Source of the DNA: Salinicola avicenniae
GTDB taxonomy: Bacteria > Pseudomonadota > Gammaproteobacteria > Pseudomonadales > Halomonadaceae
DNA length: 64,000 bases
Assembly (NCBI RefSeq): GCF_023736115.1
Contig: NZ_JAKQZC010000006.1
Span: forward strand, 1 to 64,000
Direction: 5' to 3'
The notes below the pieces were generated by a model. It ran no database searches. It saw only the letters and a list, made by a program, of their open reading frames with translations, and was not told where the DNA came from. Shown here in pieces: positions 56,396 to 64,000 of this stretch. The first letter of the stretch is position 1. Every line of letters begins with the position of its first letter. The position numbers and the translations under genes were made by a program.

Positions 56396-58195
56396 ATGGA
56401 AGACGCTGCCCTTGCCTTGACCGGCATCGGACTGCTGGCGCTGATCTGCCAATGGCTTGCCTGGCAGTTGCGGGTACCGGCGATTCTGCCGCTGCTGATC
56501 GCCGGCATCGCCGCCGGGCCGGTCACCGGCATTCTCGAACCCGACGCGGTGCTCGGCGACCTGCTGTTCCCGATGGTCTCGCTGGCCGTCGCCGTGATCC
56601 TGTTCGAGGGAGCACTGACGCTCGACTTTCGCGAGCTACGCGGCCATGGTCATACCGTCAGCCGGCTAGTCACCTGGGGGGCGCTGGTCACCGCGCTGAT
56701 CGGTATCGCCGCCGCGCACTGGGTCCTTGGCCTGTCGTGGAAGATGGCCAGCGTACTGGGGGCGCTGCTGGTGGTGACCGGACCCACCGTGGTGTTACCG
56801 CTATTGCAGTCGTTGCGCGCCCGCGAACACGTCAGCCAGATCCTGCGTTGGGAAGGCATCCTGATCGATCCGATCGGCGCCATCGGCGCGGTACTGGTCT
56901 ACGAGTACGTCGCCCTGGGCGCATCGAACGGTGCCGCCACCCACACCCTGTTCAGCTTCGCCCAGACCGCCGTGATCGGTTTCGGACTGGGGACTGCCGG
57001 CGGCTATCTCTGGGGCAGCGTGCTGCGCCACTACTGGCTGCCGCAGCGACTCCACAGCTTCGGTACGCTGATGGTGATGCTGACGCTGTTCACCGCCTCC
57101 AACCAGCTGTTCCACGAATCCGGATTGCTGACCGTGACGGTGATGGGCGTGTGGATGGCCAACATGCGCGGCGTGCCGACCCAGCCGATCCTAGAGTTCA
57201 AGGAGACGCTGTCGATCCTGCTGATTTCGGGCCTGTTCATCCTGCTCGCGGCTCGGCTGAGCCTGGAGCAGCTCGGCCTGCTGTCGTGGCAAGCTTGGGT
57301 CTTCCTGGTCATTCTGGTCTGGGTAGCACGCCCGCTCGCGGTGTGGCTGTGTACGCTGAGTAGCTCGCTCAATTGGCGCGAGAAAGCGCTGCTGGCCTGG
57401 CTCTCGCCGCGCGGTATCGTGGCCGCGGCAGTCGCTTCGCTGTTCGCGATCCGTCTGGAGACGCTAGACGTGCCCGGCGCCGAACTGCTGGTGCCGGTGA
57501 CGTTTCTCGTGATCATCAGCACGGTGGTGGTCCAGAGTCTCTTCTCGCGACCGCTGGCGCGACTGCTCAAGGTCGATGCGCCAACCCCCTCGGGCTTCCT
57601 GATCATCGGCGCCAATCCGGTTGCCCGGGCTTTCGGCAAGGTCCTGCAAGAGGCCGGTTTTACGGTACGGCTCTGCGATCACAACTGGGACGCCATTCAG
57701 GAGGCGCGCATGGCCGGGCTCTCGACCTACTACGGCAACCCGCTCTCAGAACACGCGAGCCAGCACCTGGCCCTGACCGGCCTCGGCCATCTGCTGCCCC
57801 TATCGCCCTATCGCGAACTCAACAATCTCGCTGCGCTCCACTTCGAACATGTCCTCGGCCACGGCAACGTCTTCCGGCTAGCGGTAGAGTCGTCGCGCAG
57901 CGCGCGTCGCCACCACCAGCAGGCGCTCGCCCACCTGCCGCTGCTGTTTGACGGCCACACCACCTTCACGCGGCTCTCCAGTCTGATCAGTCGTGACGCG
58001 GTGATTCGCACGGCGAATATCAACGACAGCTTCGGCATCGAGGACTATCGCCGCATCCATCAGAACCGGCTACTGACGCTGTTCACCATTTCGACCAGCG
58101 GGCGCATCCGCATCGCCACGGCGGAGAAGCCGCTCAACCCGAAGGCGGGCGACCTGCTGATCAGCCTGATCTTCCCGGATTCGCCGGAGTTCTAA
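56396..58195 (+). CDS. CPA1-type Na+(K+)/H+ antiporter with C-terminal RCK-like domain
   Basis: A 599-residue cation/proton antiporter. ATG 56396 has GGAG 8 bases upstream. About 12 hydrophobic helices fill residues 1-390, with NhaP-like motifs: ILPLLIAGIAAGPVTG, AVAVILFEGALTLDF, VTGPTVVLPLLQSLR and WEGILIDPIGAIGAVL (membrane Asp and neighbours), and AWLSPRGIVAAAVASLFA. Residues about 405-480 resemble a TrkA-N/RCK nucleotide-binding fold (GFLIIGANPVARAFGKVLQEAGFTVRLCD), then a further cytoplasmic region. The RCK part would sense nucleotide or ligand. Export of Na+ or K+ suits a halophile; ion choice is inferred. Confidence 0.9.
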   Translation: MEDAALALTGIGLLALICQWLAWQLRVPAILPLLIAGIAAGPVTGILEPDAVLGDLLFPMVSLAVAVILFEGALTLDFRELRGHGHTVSRLVTWGALVTALIGIAAAHWVLGLSWKMASVLGALLVVTGPTVVLPLLQSLRAREHVSQILRWEGILIDPIGAIGAVLVYEYVALGASNGAATHTLFSFAQTAVIGFGLGTAGGYLWGSVLRHYWLPQRLHSFGTLMVMLTLFTASNQLFHESGLLTVTVMGVWMANMRGVPTQPILEFKETLSILLISGLFILLAARLSLEQLGLLSWQAWVFLVILVWVARPLAVWLCTLSSSLNWREKALLAWLSPRGIVAAAVASLFAIRLETLDVPGAELLVPVTFLVIISTVVVQSLFSRPLARLLKVDAPTPSGFLIIGANPVARAFGKVLQEAGFTVRLCDHNWDAIQEARMAGLSTYYGNPLSEHASQHLALTGLGHLLPLSPYRELNNLAALHFEHVLGHGNVFRLAVESSRSARRHHQQALAHLPLLFDGHTTFTRLSSLISRDAVIRTANINDSFGIEDYRRIHQNRLLTLFTISTSGRIRIATAEKPLNPKAGDLLISLIFPDSPEF

Positions 58196-58243
58196 GCCAG
58201 CCGGCCAAGGCTCGCCGCCCCCGTAGGATCATCGCCCTCAACG

Positions 58244-58274
58244 ACAAACGCCGCTGACAGGCAGCGGCGTTTGT
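58244..58274. terminator. Bidirectional terminator between antiporter and trpC
   Basis: ACAAACGCCGCTG (58244-58256) and CAGCGGCGTTTGT (58262-58274) make a 13-bp stem with a 5-base loop, with A-rich and T-rich ends on either side. Confidence 0.85.
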
Positions 58275-58301
58275 TAGGGCGACGGCAGTCAAGCCGGCGA
58301 C

Positions 58302-59114
58302 TCAGAAGAACAGGCGACGCAGCGCGTTCCCCGGCTCCGCTTCGCGCATGAAGGCTTCGCCGACCAGAAACGCATTGACGTCGTATTCACGCATGCGCTC
58401 GACATCGTCGCGGGTGTGGATGCCGGACTCGGTGACGACGGTCACCCCAGCGGGGATGCGGTTGAGCAGCTCGAAGGTCGTGTCCAGCGAAGTCTCGAAG
58501 CTCCGCAGATCCCGATTATTGATGCCGACCAGCGGTAGATCCAGGGTCAGCGCGCGCTCCAGCTCAAAGGCGTCATGGACTTCCACCAGCACGTCCATGC
58601 CGAGCGCCGTCGCCTGCTGGTAGAGATCCTTGAGCCTGGCGTCATCGAGCGCCGCGACGATCAGCAGGATACAGTCGGCGCCAATCCCGCGCGCTTCCGC
58701 CACCTGATAGCTCTCGACGATGAAGTCCTTGCGAATGACTGGCAGCTGGCACGCCTCGCGCGCGGCGATCAGATAGTCCTCGTGCCCCTGAAAATAGTCC
58801 GCATCGGTCAGCACCGAGAGACAGCTGGCGCCGGCTGCCGCGTAATCGGCGGCGATCGCCGCCGGACGAAAGTCCTCGCGAATGATCCCCTTGGAAGGCG
58901 AGGCCTTCTTGATCTCGGCGATCACCGCCGGGTCACCGCCGCGAATGCAGGTCTCGAGCGCCGCCACGAAACCGCGTGGGGCGTCCTGCGCGGCCGCACG
59001 CTCGAGCCAAGCCTGCTCGCTGAGGGTCGCGCGCCGCTCGGCGATCTCCTCGTGCTTGCGCGCCAGGATCTTGGCCAGAATGGTGGGCAGTGCGGAATTG
59101 GCATTGTCGGTCAT
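58302..59114 (-). CDS. trpC: Indole-3-glycerol phosphate synthase
   Basis: A 270-residue TIM barrel that closes the indole ring in tryptophan synthesis. I begin at ATG 59114 ([29 protein letters not shown]); the open frame before it is not conserved. Motifs are [19 protein letters not shown] (catalytic Lys), [68 protein letters not shown] and [15 protein letters not shown]. It is not fused to trpF. Last gene of trpGDC. Confidence 0.97.
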   Translation of the reverse strand: MTDNANSALPTILAKILARKHEEIAERRATLSEQAWLERAAAQDAPRGFVAALETCIRGGDPAVIAEIKKASPSKGIIREDFRPAAIAADYAAAGASCLSVLTDADYFQGHEDYLIAAREACQLPVIRKDFIVESYQVAEARGIGADCILLIVAALDDARLKDLYQQATALGMDVLVEVHDAFELERALTLDLPLVGINNRDLRSFETSLDTTFELLNRIPAGVTVVTESGIHTRDDVERMREYDVNAFLVGEAFMREAEPGNALRRLFF

Positions 59115-59175
59115 ACGACGGCTCCGGTGACGGCTCTGACAAAAGACGAAATGCGTAACGACGTGGGCATCGGGA

Positions 59176-60195
59176 TCACTGCTGAAAGACGCGAGTGAAA
59201 TCCGCCAGCTCCTTGAGTTTCTCCAGCGGCAGTTTGGAAGCCTGAGCATCCTGCGCCATCAGCACCCCCTCCTTGAGCGAATCGGCTATGCCAGCGACAT
59301 AAAGCGCCGCACCGGCGTTGAGCGCGACGATATCACCTGCCGGCCCCTTGCCCACCAGCGACTCCTTGACCAGCTTCAAGCTGTCTTCCGCCGTGACCAC
59401 CTTGAGTGGTGCCAACGACTGCCGCTCGATACCCAGCGATTCGGGCGTGACGGTATACTCCCGGATCTCGCCGTCGCGCAGCTCGGCGACCCGGCTCGGC
59501 GCTGCCAGCGAAATCTCGTCCAGCCCATCCTCTGCGTTGACGACCAGCACGTGCTCACTGCCGAGCTGACGCAGCGATTCGGCGACCAGCGGCACCAGGT
59601 GCGGCGCATAGACACCGAGCAGCTGATTGGGCGCGCTTGCCGGATTGGTCAGCGGACCGAGAATGTTGAAGATGGTGCGAACGCCCATCTCGCGACGCGG
59701 GCCGATAGCATGGCGCATCGCCTGATGATGGCGCGGCGCAAACATGAAACCGACCCCGACCTGCTCGATGCAGCGCGCAATGGTCGCGGCATCCAGATCG
59801 AGATAGATCCCGGCCACATCGAAGAGATCAGCGCTTCCCTGCGAGGAGGAGACGCCGCGGTTGCCGTGCTTGGCCACATGACCGCCGGCGGCGGCCACGA
59901 CGAAGCTGGACGCGGTCGATACGTTGAACAGGTTGGCGCCGTCACCGCCGGTGCCGACGATATCGACCACGTTGTCGCAGCTTATCGAGACCGGCTGCAT
60001 CAACTCACGCATGACCTTGGCCGCCGCCGTGATCTCGTCAGCGGTCTCCCCTTTCATGGATAGCCCGATCAGGAAGCCGGCAATCTGGGCGTCGGTGGCC
60101 TCTCCGGTCATGATGGTCCGCATGACGGCATGGGTCTCCTCGAAGCCGAGGTTCTCATGACGCATCAAGGCGCCGATGGCATCCCGCATTTGCAT
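59176..60195 (-). CDS. trpD: Anthranilate phosphoribosyltransferase
   Basis: A 339-residue enzyme that couples anthranilate to PRPP. Family motifs are [31 protein letters not shown], the PRPP loop [81 protein letters not shown] and GLDEISL. Length is normal. It lies 17 bases after trpG and 61 before trpC. Confidence 0.97.
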   Translation of the reverse strand: MQMRDAIGALMRHENLGFEETHAVMRTIMTGEATDAQIAGFLIGLSMKGETADEITAAAKVMRELMQPVSISCDNVVDIVGTGGDGANLFNVSTASSFVVAAAGGHVAKHGNRGVSSSQGSADLFDVAGIYLDLDAATIARCIEQVGVGFMFAPRHHQAMRHAIGPRREMGVRTIFNILGPLTNPASAPNQLLGVYAPHLVPLVAESLRQLGSEHVLVVNAEDGLDEISLAAPSRVAELRDGEIREYTVTPESLGIERQSLAPLKVVTAEDSLKLVKESLVGKGPAGDIVALNAGAALYVAGIADSLKEGVLMAQDAQASKLPLEKLKELADFTRVFQQ

Positions 60196-60212
60196 ATCGC
60201 TCTCCCAGCCGT

Positions 60213-60800
60213 TCAGGCGCGCCGTTTCAGAAAATTGGCCAGCAGTTCATGCCCCTGGCGCGAGAGAATCGATTCGGGATGAAACTGCACCCCTTCGATA
60301 TCCAGTGTCTTGTGCTTGAGCCCCATGATCAGCCCCGGGGTCGGGTCACCGTCGTCGACCCAGGCAGTCACCTCGAGACAGTCGGGTAACGTCTCCGCGC
60401 TAACGACCAGAGAATGGTAGCGCGTCACCTCGAGCGGGTCCTCCAGTCCTTCGAAGACCCCCTCCCCACGGTGACGGATTGCCGAGGTCTTGCCGTGCAT
60501 GACCTGCGGTGCACGCACGACATCGCCGCCATAGACCTGACCGATCGCCTGATGCCCGAGACAGACGCCCAGAATCGGCAGCTTGCCGGCAAAATGTCGA
60601 ATCGCCGCCATCGAAATCCCCGCCTCGTTGGGCGTACAAGGCCCCGGCGAGACCACCAGATGCGTAGGCGCGTAGCGTTCGAGATCCGCCAGTTCGACCT
60701 CGTCGTTGCGCACCGTGATCACCTCCGCCCCCAACTCGCCCAGATACTGGACGATATTGAAGGTAAAGCTGTCGTAGTTATCGATCATGAGGACTGACAT
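60213..60800 (-). CDS. trpG: Anthranilate synthase glutamine amidotransferase component
   Basis: A 195-residue class I amidotransferase that feeds ammonia to TrpE. The triad is visible: the nucleophile in [15 protein letters not shown], and the His and Glu in [16 protein letters not shown]-terminal [23 protein letters not shown] and [14 protein letters not shown] are standard. AGGAG lies 9 bases before ATG 60800. trpE is not in the window upstream, so it must be elsewhere, as in pseudomonads. Expression is probably set by the trpL attenuator just upstream. Confidence 0.97.
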   Translation of the reverse strand: MSVLMIDNYDSFTFNIVQYLGELGAEVITVRNDEVELADLERYAPTHLVVSPGPCTPNEAGISMAAIRHFAGKLPILGVCLGHQAIGQVYGGDVVRAPQVMHGKTSAIRHRGEGVFEGLEDPLEVTRYHSLVVSAETLPDCLEVTAWVDDGDPTPGLIMGLKHKTLDIEGVQFHPESILSRQGHELLANFLKRRA

Positions 60801-60922
60801 AGCGATAAACTCCTGATATTCGTGACAGATCGAGTCATGGCCGTGATTTCTTACCCGGGAGAGAGGCTCCCCAGTTCGATCATTTCACCTATGCCAACCT
60901 CACGGAGCGCAACGGACAAACG

Positions 60923-60950
60923 AAAAATGCCGCCCCATGGGGCGGCATTT
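60923..60950 (-). terminator. Attenuator terminator of trpGDC
   Basis: On the minus strand AAATGCCGCCCC AT GGGGCGGCATTT is followed by TT, giving a 12-bp stem and a run of five T. It lies between the trpL leader peptide and trpG. The left arm (TGCCGCCC) can instead pair with GGGCGGCA at 60967-60974, a perfect 8-bp alternative antiterminator. Confidence 0.88.
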
Positions 60951-60979
60951 CCGACAGACATTGGCGTGCCGCCCTTGAG

Positions 60980-61030
60980 TCAAAGGCGCCACCACCACTG
61001 GGTCAATCTGTGCGTTGGGCTCATATTCAT
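60980..61030 (-). CDS. trpL: trp operon leader peptide with three consecutive Trp codons
   Basis: A 16-codon frame, ATG 61030 to TGA at 60980, encoding MNMSPTHRLTQWWWRL. The three tandem TGG codons are at 60989-60997. Right after the stop the RNA can form a 1:2 hairpin (UGGCG-CCUU pairing with AAGG-CGCCA across the stop codon), then the antiterminator and terminator described separately. This is the textbook layout for ribosome-mediated attenuation: stalling at Trp codons when charged tRNA-Trp is scarce frees the antiterminator. No strong ribosome-binding site is seen before the first ATG; the second ATG at 61024 is an alternative start. Confidence 0.85.
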   Translation of the reverse strand: MNMSPTHRLTQWWWRL

Positions 61031-61037
61031 GGCCCGT

Positions 61038-61067
61038 ATAGTGCCTCGACGCTCACTGACGTGTCAA
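61038..61067 (-). promoter_or_regulatory. Possible promoter of the trpL-trpGDC transcript
   Basis: On the minus strand, TTGACA (61062-61067) and CACTAT (61038-61043) with an 18-base spacer. The -35 is perfect and the -10 matches at three of six positions. The start would fall almost on the trpL ATG, implying a near-leaderless leader peptide, use of the second ATG, or a different promoter. Confidence 0.4.
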
Positions 61068-61092
61068 CGCAGCCGCGCCACCACCGGGCCCG

Positions 61093-61449
61093 TCACTCGC
61101 GCCCTGTCTCCTCGACGAGATTGCGCATCAATTCATCGATATCCGGAAAGACGGGTTCGACCTCCCGGCTACTGCCGCAACCCGGCCCCAGCTTGACGCG
61201 CAGGAACTGCCAGAAGACCAGGCCGTAATCGCCAAGGTACTGACCGATACGCGCCTGGGCCGGTACGCCGAGCCCTGCCATCAGACGGTCCGACAAATGC
61301 GTCATCATCAGCGCCTGCAGTCGATCGAAAGCCAGCAGATCGCTCTCGGCCACAACCGATAGCCCCGGCAGCGCCGGCACCAAGGCCTCCCAAAGGCGGG
61401 GCACATCGGACGTCGGACGAATGGCGACGTCGAAAATGAGTTCTCGCAT
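61093..61449 (-). CDS. Unrecognised small protein upstream of trpL
   Basis: A 118-residue protein starting at ATG 61449 (MRELIFDVAIRPTSDVPRLWEALVPALPG). I do not recognise a family. It is mixed alpha/beta by composition, without signal peptide, membrane helix or cysteine cluster. The C-terminal half has YGLVFWQFLRVKLGPGCG and an acidic end (DIDELMRNLVEETGRE). Codon choice is normal for the window, supporting a real gene. It ends just before the putative trpL promoter and is probably transcribed separately. Confidence 0.6.
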   Translation of the reverse strand: MRELIFDVAIRPTSDVPRLWEALVPALPGLSVVAESDLLAFDRLQALMMTHLSDRLMAGLGVPAQARIGQYLGDYGLVFWQFLRVKLGPGCGSSREVEPVFPDIDELMRNLVEETGRE

Positions 61450-61555
61450 AAGCCCTCGCCCCGAATGTTGACGCCGGTCAAGGCGCCCGGATCGCACCCG
61501 ATGACGACCGGTGACTGAATCATGACAGAACCGGGGCGCAACGAATGCGAAAAAA

Positions 61556-62008
61556 TCACCCTTCATTTGGCACAATCGGCAGGAAACAGATGAAAGCACC
61601 AATAGCGACACTTCCGATCCAGGCAGTCATCTGCCGGACACTAGCCTGTTCGGTGCATTTCACCGTGCCGAATAACGAACCAGGGCTGCACGAAACAGCG
61701 CTCGCCGCAGTAGCGGAGGCACCATCGATACTCGCACTGTGCGGCAACATCGGCGCCAGAAAGCAGACGTAGCTGGCCTCCAGCGCCTCCAGGTCCATTC
61801 CGACCTCCTCGCGCCGGAAGCAGTGGCCGAACCAGGTCGAGCGCGACTCGAAACGCTCGCGCTCCTCGAGAAAGGTGTTCGCGACCAGCCGACGACACAG
61901 CGACTTGGCCACATCGCTGACATGGAAGGAAACATCCTGACTGATAAAAGCAAGATCCGTCGCGCGATAAAGCATGACATGCCCGAGGCGCAACGCCTCG
62001 TGAGCCAT
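61556..62008 (-). CDS. Unrecognised protein, possibly frameshifted at its C-terminus
   Basis: A 150-residue frame if begun at ATG 62008, which has GGCGAGGAGATA in front; the frame is open much further upstream but there the sequence looks non-coding. The first 95 residues (from MAHEALRLGHVMLYRATDLAF to LEASYVCFLAPMLPH) have good third-position G/C and look real. After about base 61735 the reading becomes low-complexity (SIDGASATAASAVS). The alternative frame there reads CLRYCGERCFVQPWFVIRHGEMHRTG, which looks more protein-like. A frameshift or a shorter real gene is possible. No family recognised. Confidence 0.4.
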   Translation of the reverse strand: MAHEALRLGHVMLYRATDLAFISQDVSFHVSDVAKSLCRRLVANTFLEERERFESRSTWFGHCFRREEVGMDLEALEASYVCFLAPMLPHSASIDGASATAASAVSCSPGSLFGTVKCTEQASVRQMTAWIGSVAIGAFICFLPIVPNEG

Positions 62009-62276
62009 TATCTCCTCGCCTCCCAGCAGACCGCCCGCACCGCCGCGGTCCACCGCTGACGGATGCGCGATCACCGGCCCTGGGCCGGTTCCGTTTTCCC
62101 TCATCATTGCGTACGGACTCCCGTTAGCAGTCCTTTCCCTGACAGTAACGCTGTGCAAGGAAAAGATTACCAACCACCAACAGGAATATGAAAAGCCATA
62201 GAGGCTTATTTTTGTCATCAAAAGGGATAAGGCGTGTCCTGTACAGCGTCGGACGATGCGCAGCCTAGACACGACC
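62009..62276. other. Non-coding stretch before the short tandem repeats
   Basis: About 270 bases with no gene I can support; moderately AT-rich near 62150-62220, perhaps holding the promoter of the small gene at 61556-62008. Confidence 0.35.
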
Positions 62277-62371
62277 GATGACGTCGATATGCCCATGACA
62301 TCGATACACCAACCATGACGTCGATACACCAACGTAGAAGTGCCGCCAGCATGTAGAAGCGCCACCACTGT
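62277..62371. repeat. Two adjacent families of short tandem repeats
   Basis: Three imperfect copies of a 17-20-base unit: 62277-62293, 62294-62313 and 62314-62333. The last two differ only at one base and read CATGAC(A/G)TCGATACACCAAC. They are followed by two copies of a 19-base unit starting GTAGAAG (62334-62352 and 62353-62371). No gene is seen across them. Confidence 0.8.
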
Positions 62372-62516
62372 CGTACGCGTAGACGTAAATGTGCCGAACG
62401 AAGCCCTTTGCAGGGGACGCATGCCGACAACGGCGACAGCCGAAGCATCAGGACAAAGACGACATACCGAGATAAACAGGAAGAGGAAGGGACTGACACT
62501 GCATATGGCAGATATG

Positions 62517-62550
62517 AAAAAGCCGCTTGCCATGAATACGGCAAGCGGCT
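62517..62550 (-). terminator. Terminator of tRNA-Ala
   Basis: AGCCGCTTGCC (62521-62531) and GGCAAGCGGCT (62540-62550) form an 11-bp stem with an 8-base loop; on the minus strand it ends in TTTT, 17 bases after the tRNA. Confidence 0.9.
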
Positions 62551-62566
62551 CATTCAGATCAATTTT

Positions 62567-62642
62567 TGGTGGAGCCTAGCGGGATCGAACCGCTGACCTC
62601 GACACTGCCAGTGTCGCGCTCTCCCAGCTGAGCTAAGGCCCC
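62567..62642 (-). tRNA. tRNA-Ala (anticodon GGC)
   Basis: A 76-nt tRNA on the minus strand: acceptor GGGGCCT/AGGCTCC, D-arm AGCTCAGCTGGGAGAGC, anticodon stem CGACA/TGTCG with loop CTGGCAG (anticodon GGC), T-arm GGTTCGATCCC and encoded CCA. It reads GCC and GCU. Confidence 0.97.
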
Positions 62643-62673
62643 ACGCGGGCGTCGTCTCTCGACAACGCGGCAT

Positions 62674-62702
62674 ACTTTATCGATAGCCCAGGCAGCCGTC
62701 AA
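62674..62702 (-). promoter_or_regulatory. Sigma-70 promoter of tRNA-Ala
   Basis: On the minus strand TTGACG (62697-62702), 17-base spacer, TAAAGT (62674-62679), then ATGCCGCG as a GC-rich discriminator. The start would be about 25 bases before the tRNA. Confidence 0.8.
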
Positions 62703-63008
62703 GCGCGATTTTTTCATCCACAACAATGTCGCCCAAGGCCAACGACCTCGAGTGGCCAATGGCCGTCGCCACATTTCCGGGCGGCAAATTCCCCTGATGG
62801 AGGTGGAGCAATCGGTTCAGGAACATGTCAGACTGTGACCGACAAGAAGCGTTGTTTCTTAATGTTTCATTTTTGAAAGATAAAGAATCTCACTGAAAGA
62901 CGCTCACCAACTGCAGGGATCGTTCGATAGCGCGTCGAGCACGCAGTGAATCACGCCTATTAATGGCATTGGCGGGCTCGAGTCAGGCAGTTAGCGGGGG
63001 ATGATTTT
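62703..63008. other. Upstream region of uvrY with an AT-rich island
   Basis: About 300 bases without a gene. Bases 62850-62895 are AT-rich and include the 14-base palindrome TTTCATTTTTGAAA (62865-62878), a possible regulator site or promoter. No full -35/-10 pair is convincing. Confidence 0.4.
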
Positions 63009-63647
63009 TTGACAAGGGTATTGATTGCCGACGACCACCACCTGGTGCGTACTAGCATCGCTCGCGTGCTGAGCGAAGAGGCCGATATCGACATTGTTGC
63101 CGAAGTCGATAGTGGTGAAGGCGCACTGGACGCCTGCCGAGAACACGAACCGGATATCGCCCTGATGGATATCCGCATGCCGGGTATCGGCGGCCTGGAA
63201 GCGATTCTCAAGCTGCTGAGAAACCAGCCGGAGATCAAGGTCATCGTCCTCACCGGGCAGGTCGAAGAAAGCACCGCTCAACGTTTGATCGACGCGGGTG
63301 TAACCGGCTTCGTCAGCAAGGGGACCGAGCTCGACCTGATGATTCAGGCCGTGCGTCGCGTTGCCGCCGGCGAACGTTTCATCAGCGCTGATGTCGCCCA
63401 GCGGGTCGTGCTGGCTCGCAGCGAAGGCCACCGCAACCCGTTCGAACAGCTGTCGCACCGAGAGCTGCAGATTGCGACCATGATCATGAACTGCAACAAG
63501 GTCAGCCAGATCTCGGAAAAACTCTGCCTGAGCCCGAAGACGGTCAACACTTATCGTTACCGCATCTTCGACAAGCTGCAGGTGCAATCCGATGTAGAGC
63601 TGACCCATCTCGGCCTGCGTCACGGCATGATCGAAGGCTTCGAGTAG
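63009..63647 (+). CDS. uvrY: Response regulator UvrY/GacA
   Basis: A 212-residue NarL/FixJ-type regulator, partner of the BarA/GacS sensor, which controls CsrA-binding small RNAs. The receiver domain has ADDHHLVRTSIARVL, the phospho-acceptor Asp in ALMDIRMPGIGGLEA and FVSKGTELD with the conserved Lys. The C-terminal LuxR-type helix-turn-helix reads LSHRELQIATMIMNCNKVSQISEKLCLSPKTVNTYRYRIFDKLQVQSDVELTHLGLRHG, the family hallmark. The start is TTG 63009 behind GCGGGGGAT. uvrC follows downstream, as in E. coli and pseudomonads. Confidence 0.95.
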   Translation: MTRVLIADDHHLVRTSIARVLSEEADIDIVAEVDSGEGALDACREHEPDIALMDIRMPGIGGLEAILKLLRNQPEIKVIVLTGQVEESTAQRLIDAGVTGFVSKGTELDLMIQAVRRVAAGERFISADVAQRVVLARSEGHRNPFEQLSHRELQIATMIMNCNKVSQISEKLCLSPKTVNTYRYRIFDKLQVQSDVELTHLGLRHGMIEGFE

Positions 63648-63681
63648 AATCGAGGGCTTCGAGTAGCATCGGGGCTTCGAA
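63636..63681 (+). repeat. Short tandem repeat spanning the uvrY stop codon
   Basis: A unit reading GGCTTCGAGTAG(A/C)ATCG starts at 63636 and 63655, with a partial third copy at 63673. The uvrY stop codon (TAG, 63645-63647) lies inside the first copy. Confidence 0.8.
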
Positions 63682-63764
63682 CGGACGCGCTCGCCCGCGC
63701 GGAGACGCGCATCAGGTGAGCCCGACTTTCCGGCCACGCGGGTAGTTTTTGATATACTGCGGGC

Positions 63765-64000
63765 ATGAGCGAAGCCCCTACTGACACCGCCGCGCGTTTT
63801 GATGCCCGCCATTTCCTGAAGTCCGTCTCGGAGTCGCCCGGCGTCTATCGCATGCTGGACGAATCCGCCAACGTGCTTTACGTGGGTAAAGCCAAGAGAC
63901 TCAAGGCACGACTCTCGAGCTATTTTCGCGGCGCCTTGAATACCAAGACCCAGGCACTGGTTGCCCGCATCCGCGACATTCAGGTGACCATCACCCGGAG
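63765..64000 (+). CDS. uvrC: Excinuclease ABC subunit C (3' end outside the window)
   Basis: The first 78 codons of UvrC, the nuclease that makes both cuts in nucleotide excision repair. ATG 63765 opens [20 protein letters not shown], then the GIY-YIG nuclease start [31 protein letters not shown], with the GVYRM and LYVGKAK motifs intact, and [24 protein letters not shown] (63753-63758) lies very close to the start and may be a -10. Downstream of uvrY, the usual partner order. Confidence 0.95.
   Translation, partial: MSEAPTDTAARFDARHFLKSVSESPGVYRMLDESANVLYVGKAKRLKARLSSYFRGALNTKTQALVARIRDIQVTITR

Noticed and set aside
60801..61092. Hairpin at 60923-60950 as the ordinary terminator of the upstream gene only
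   Set aside because: The Trp-rich leader frame and the matching antiterminator segment explain it better as an attenuator, although it would also stop read-through from upstream.

Overview
The window is a GC-rich chromosomal segment (about 60-65 % G+C by eye) from a gammaproteobacterium. Gene content and order point to a halophilic member of the Halomonadaceae (Halomonas, Salinicola or Kushneria-like): a BCCT-type osmolyte carrier, the dusB-fis and aroQ-accB-accC pairs, a serS-cysG pair, trpGDC separate from trpE, and a uvrY(gacA)-uvrC end. This placement is an inference from gene order and protein similarity; no rRNA gene is present to confirm it.

Layout. Bases 1-6345 hold a type VI secretion cassette: the 3' part of vgrG, a DUF4123 adaptor, a large VasX-like effector and a probable membrane immunity protein. 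An AT-rich patch covers the effector C-terminus and the first half of the last gene. Bases 6596-8757 hold a class III CoA-transferase and a CitE-like lyase. Bases 8809-12576 hold a kinase/phosphatase fusion that has lost key catalytic residues, ppa and a DUF2333 gene. Bases 12867-21820 are housekeeping: dsbD, aroQ-accB-accC, prmA, dusB-fis and purH. Bases 22015-26891, on the minus strand, hold gabD, a small membrane protein, folE, srkA and comF. tRNA-Leu(UAG) at 27071 is followed by about 1.4 kb with little coding content, then a DUF1206 membrane protein.

Bases 29483-41395 form one minus-strand nitrogen block: urtABCDE (urea ABC importer), then ureDABC, ureEFG and a hupE/ureJ-type nickel permease. 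Most of the joins from urtB to ureD are 1-4 base overlaps, and urtE overlaps ureD, so uptake and hydrolysis of urea look co-transcribed. Upstream of urtA I read a sigma-54 promoter with exact GG-N10-GC spacing and two NtrC-like sites, which fits control by nitrogen limitation.

Bases 41832-58195 hold an acyl-CoA dehydrogenase, the BCCT carrier, a DnaQ-like exonuclease with a cNMP/CBS/DUF294 protein, a 2-hydroxyacid dehydrogenase, a shortened cysG, serS, a ydiJ-type FAD/Fe-S dehydrogenase, trxC and a CPA1-type antiporter. Bases 58302-61030 are trpGDC on the minus strand. They are preceded by a previously unlisted 16-codon leader peptide with three consecutive Trp codons and a complete transcription attenuator. 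The right end holds two small unrecognised genes, a short minisatellite-like stretch, tRNA-Ala(GGC) with a clear promoter and terminator, uvrY and the start of uvrC.

The observations most worth following are the type VI effector/immunity cassette with its composition break, the kinase/phosphatase fusion degenerate in both halves, the cysG lacking its dimerisation region and catalytic Asp motif, the sigma-54/NtrC control of the urea block, and the trpL attenuator.
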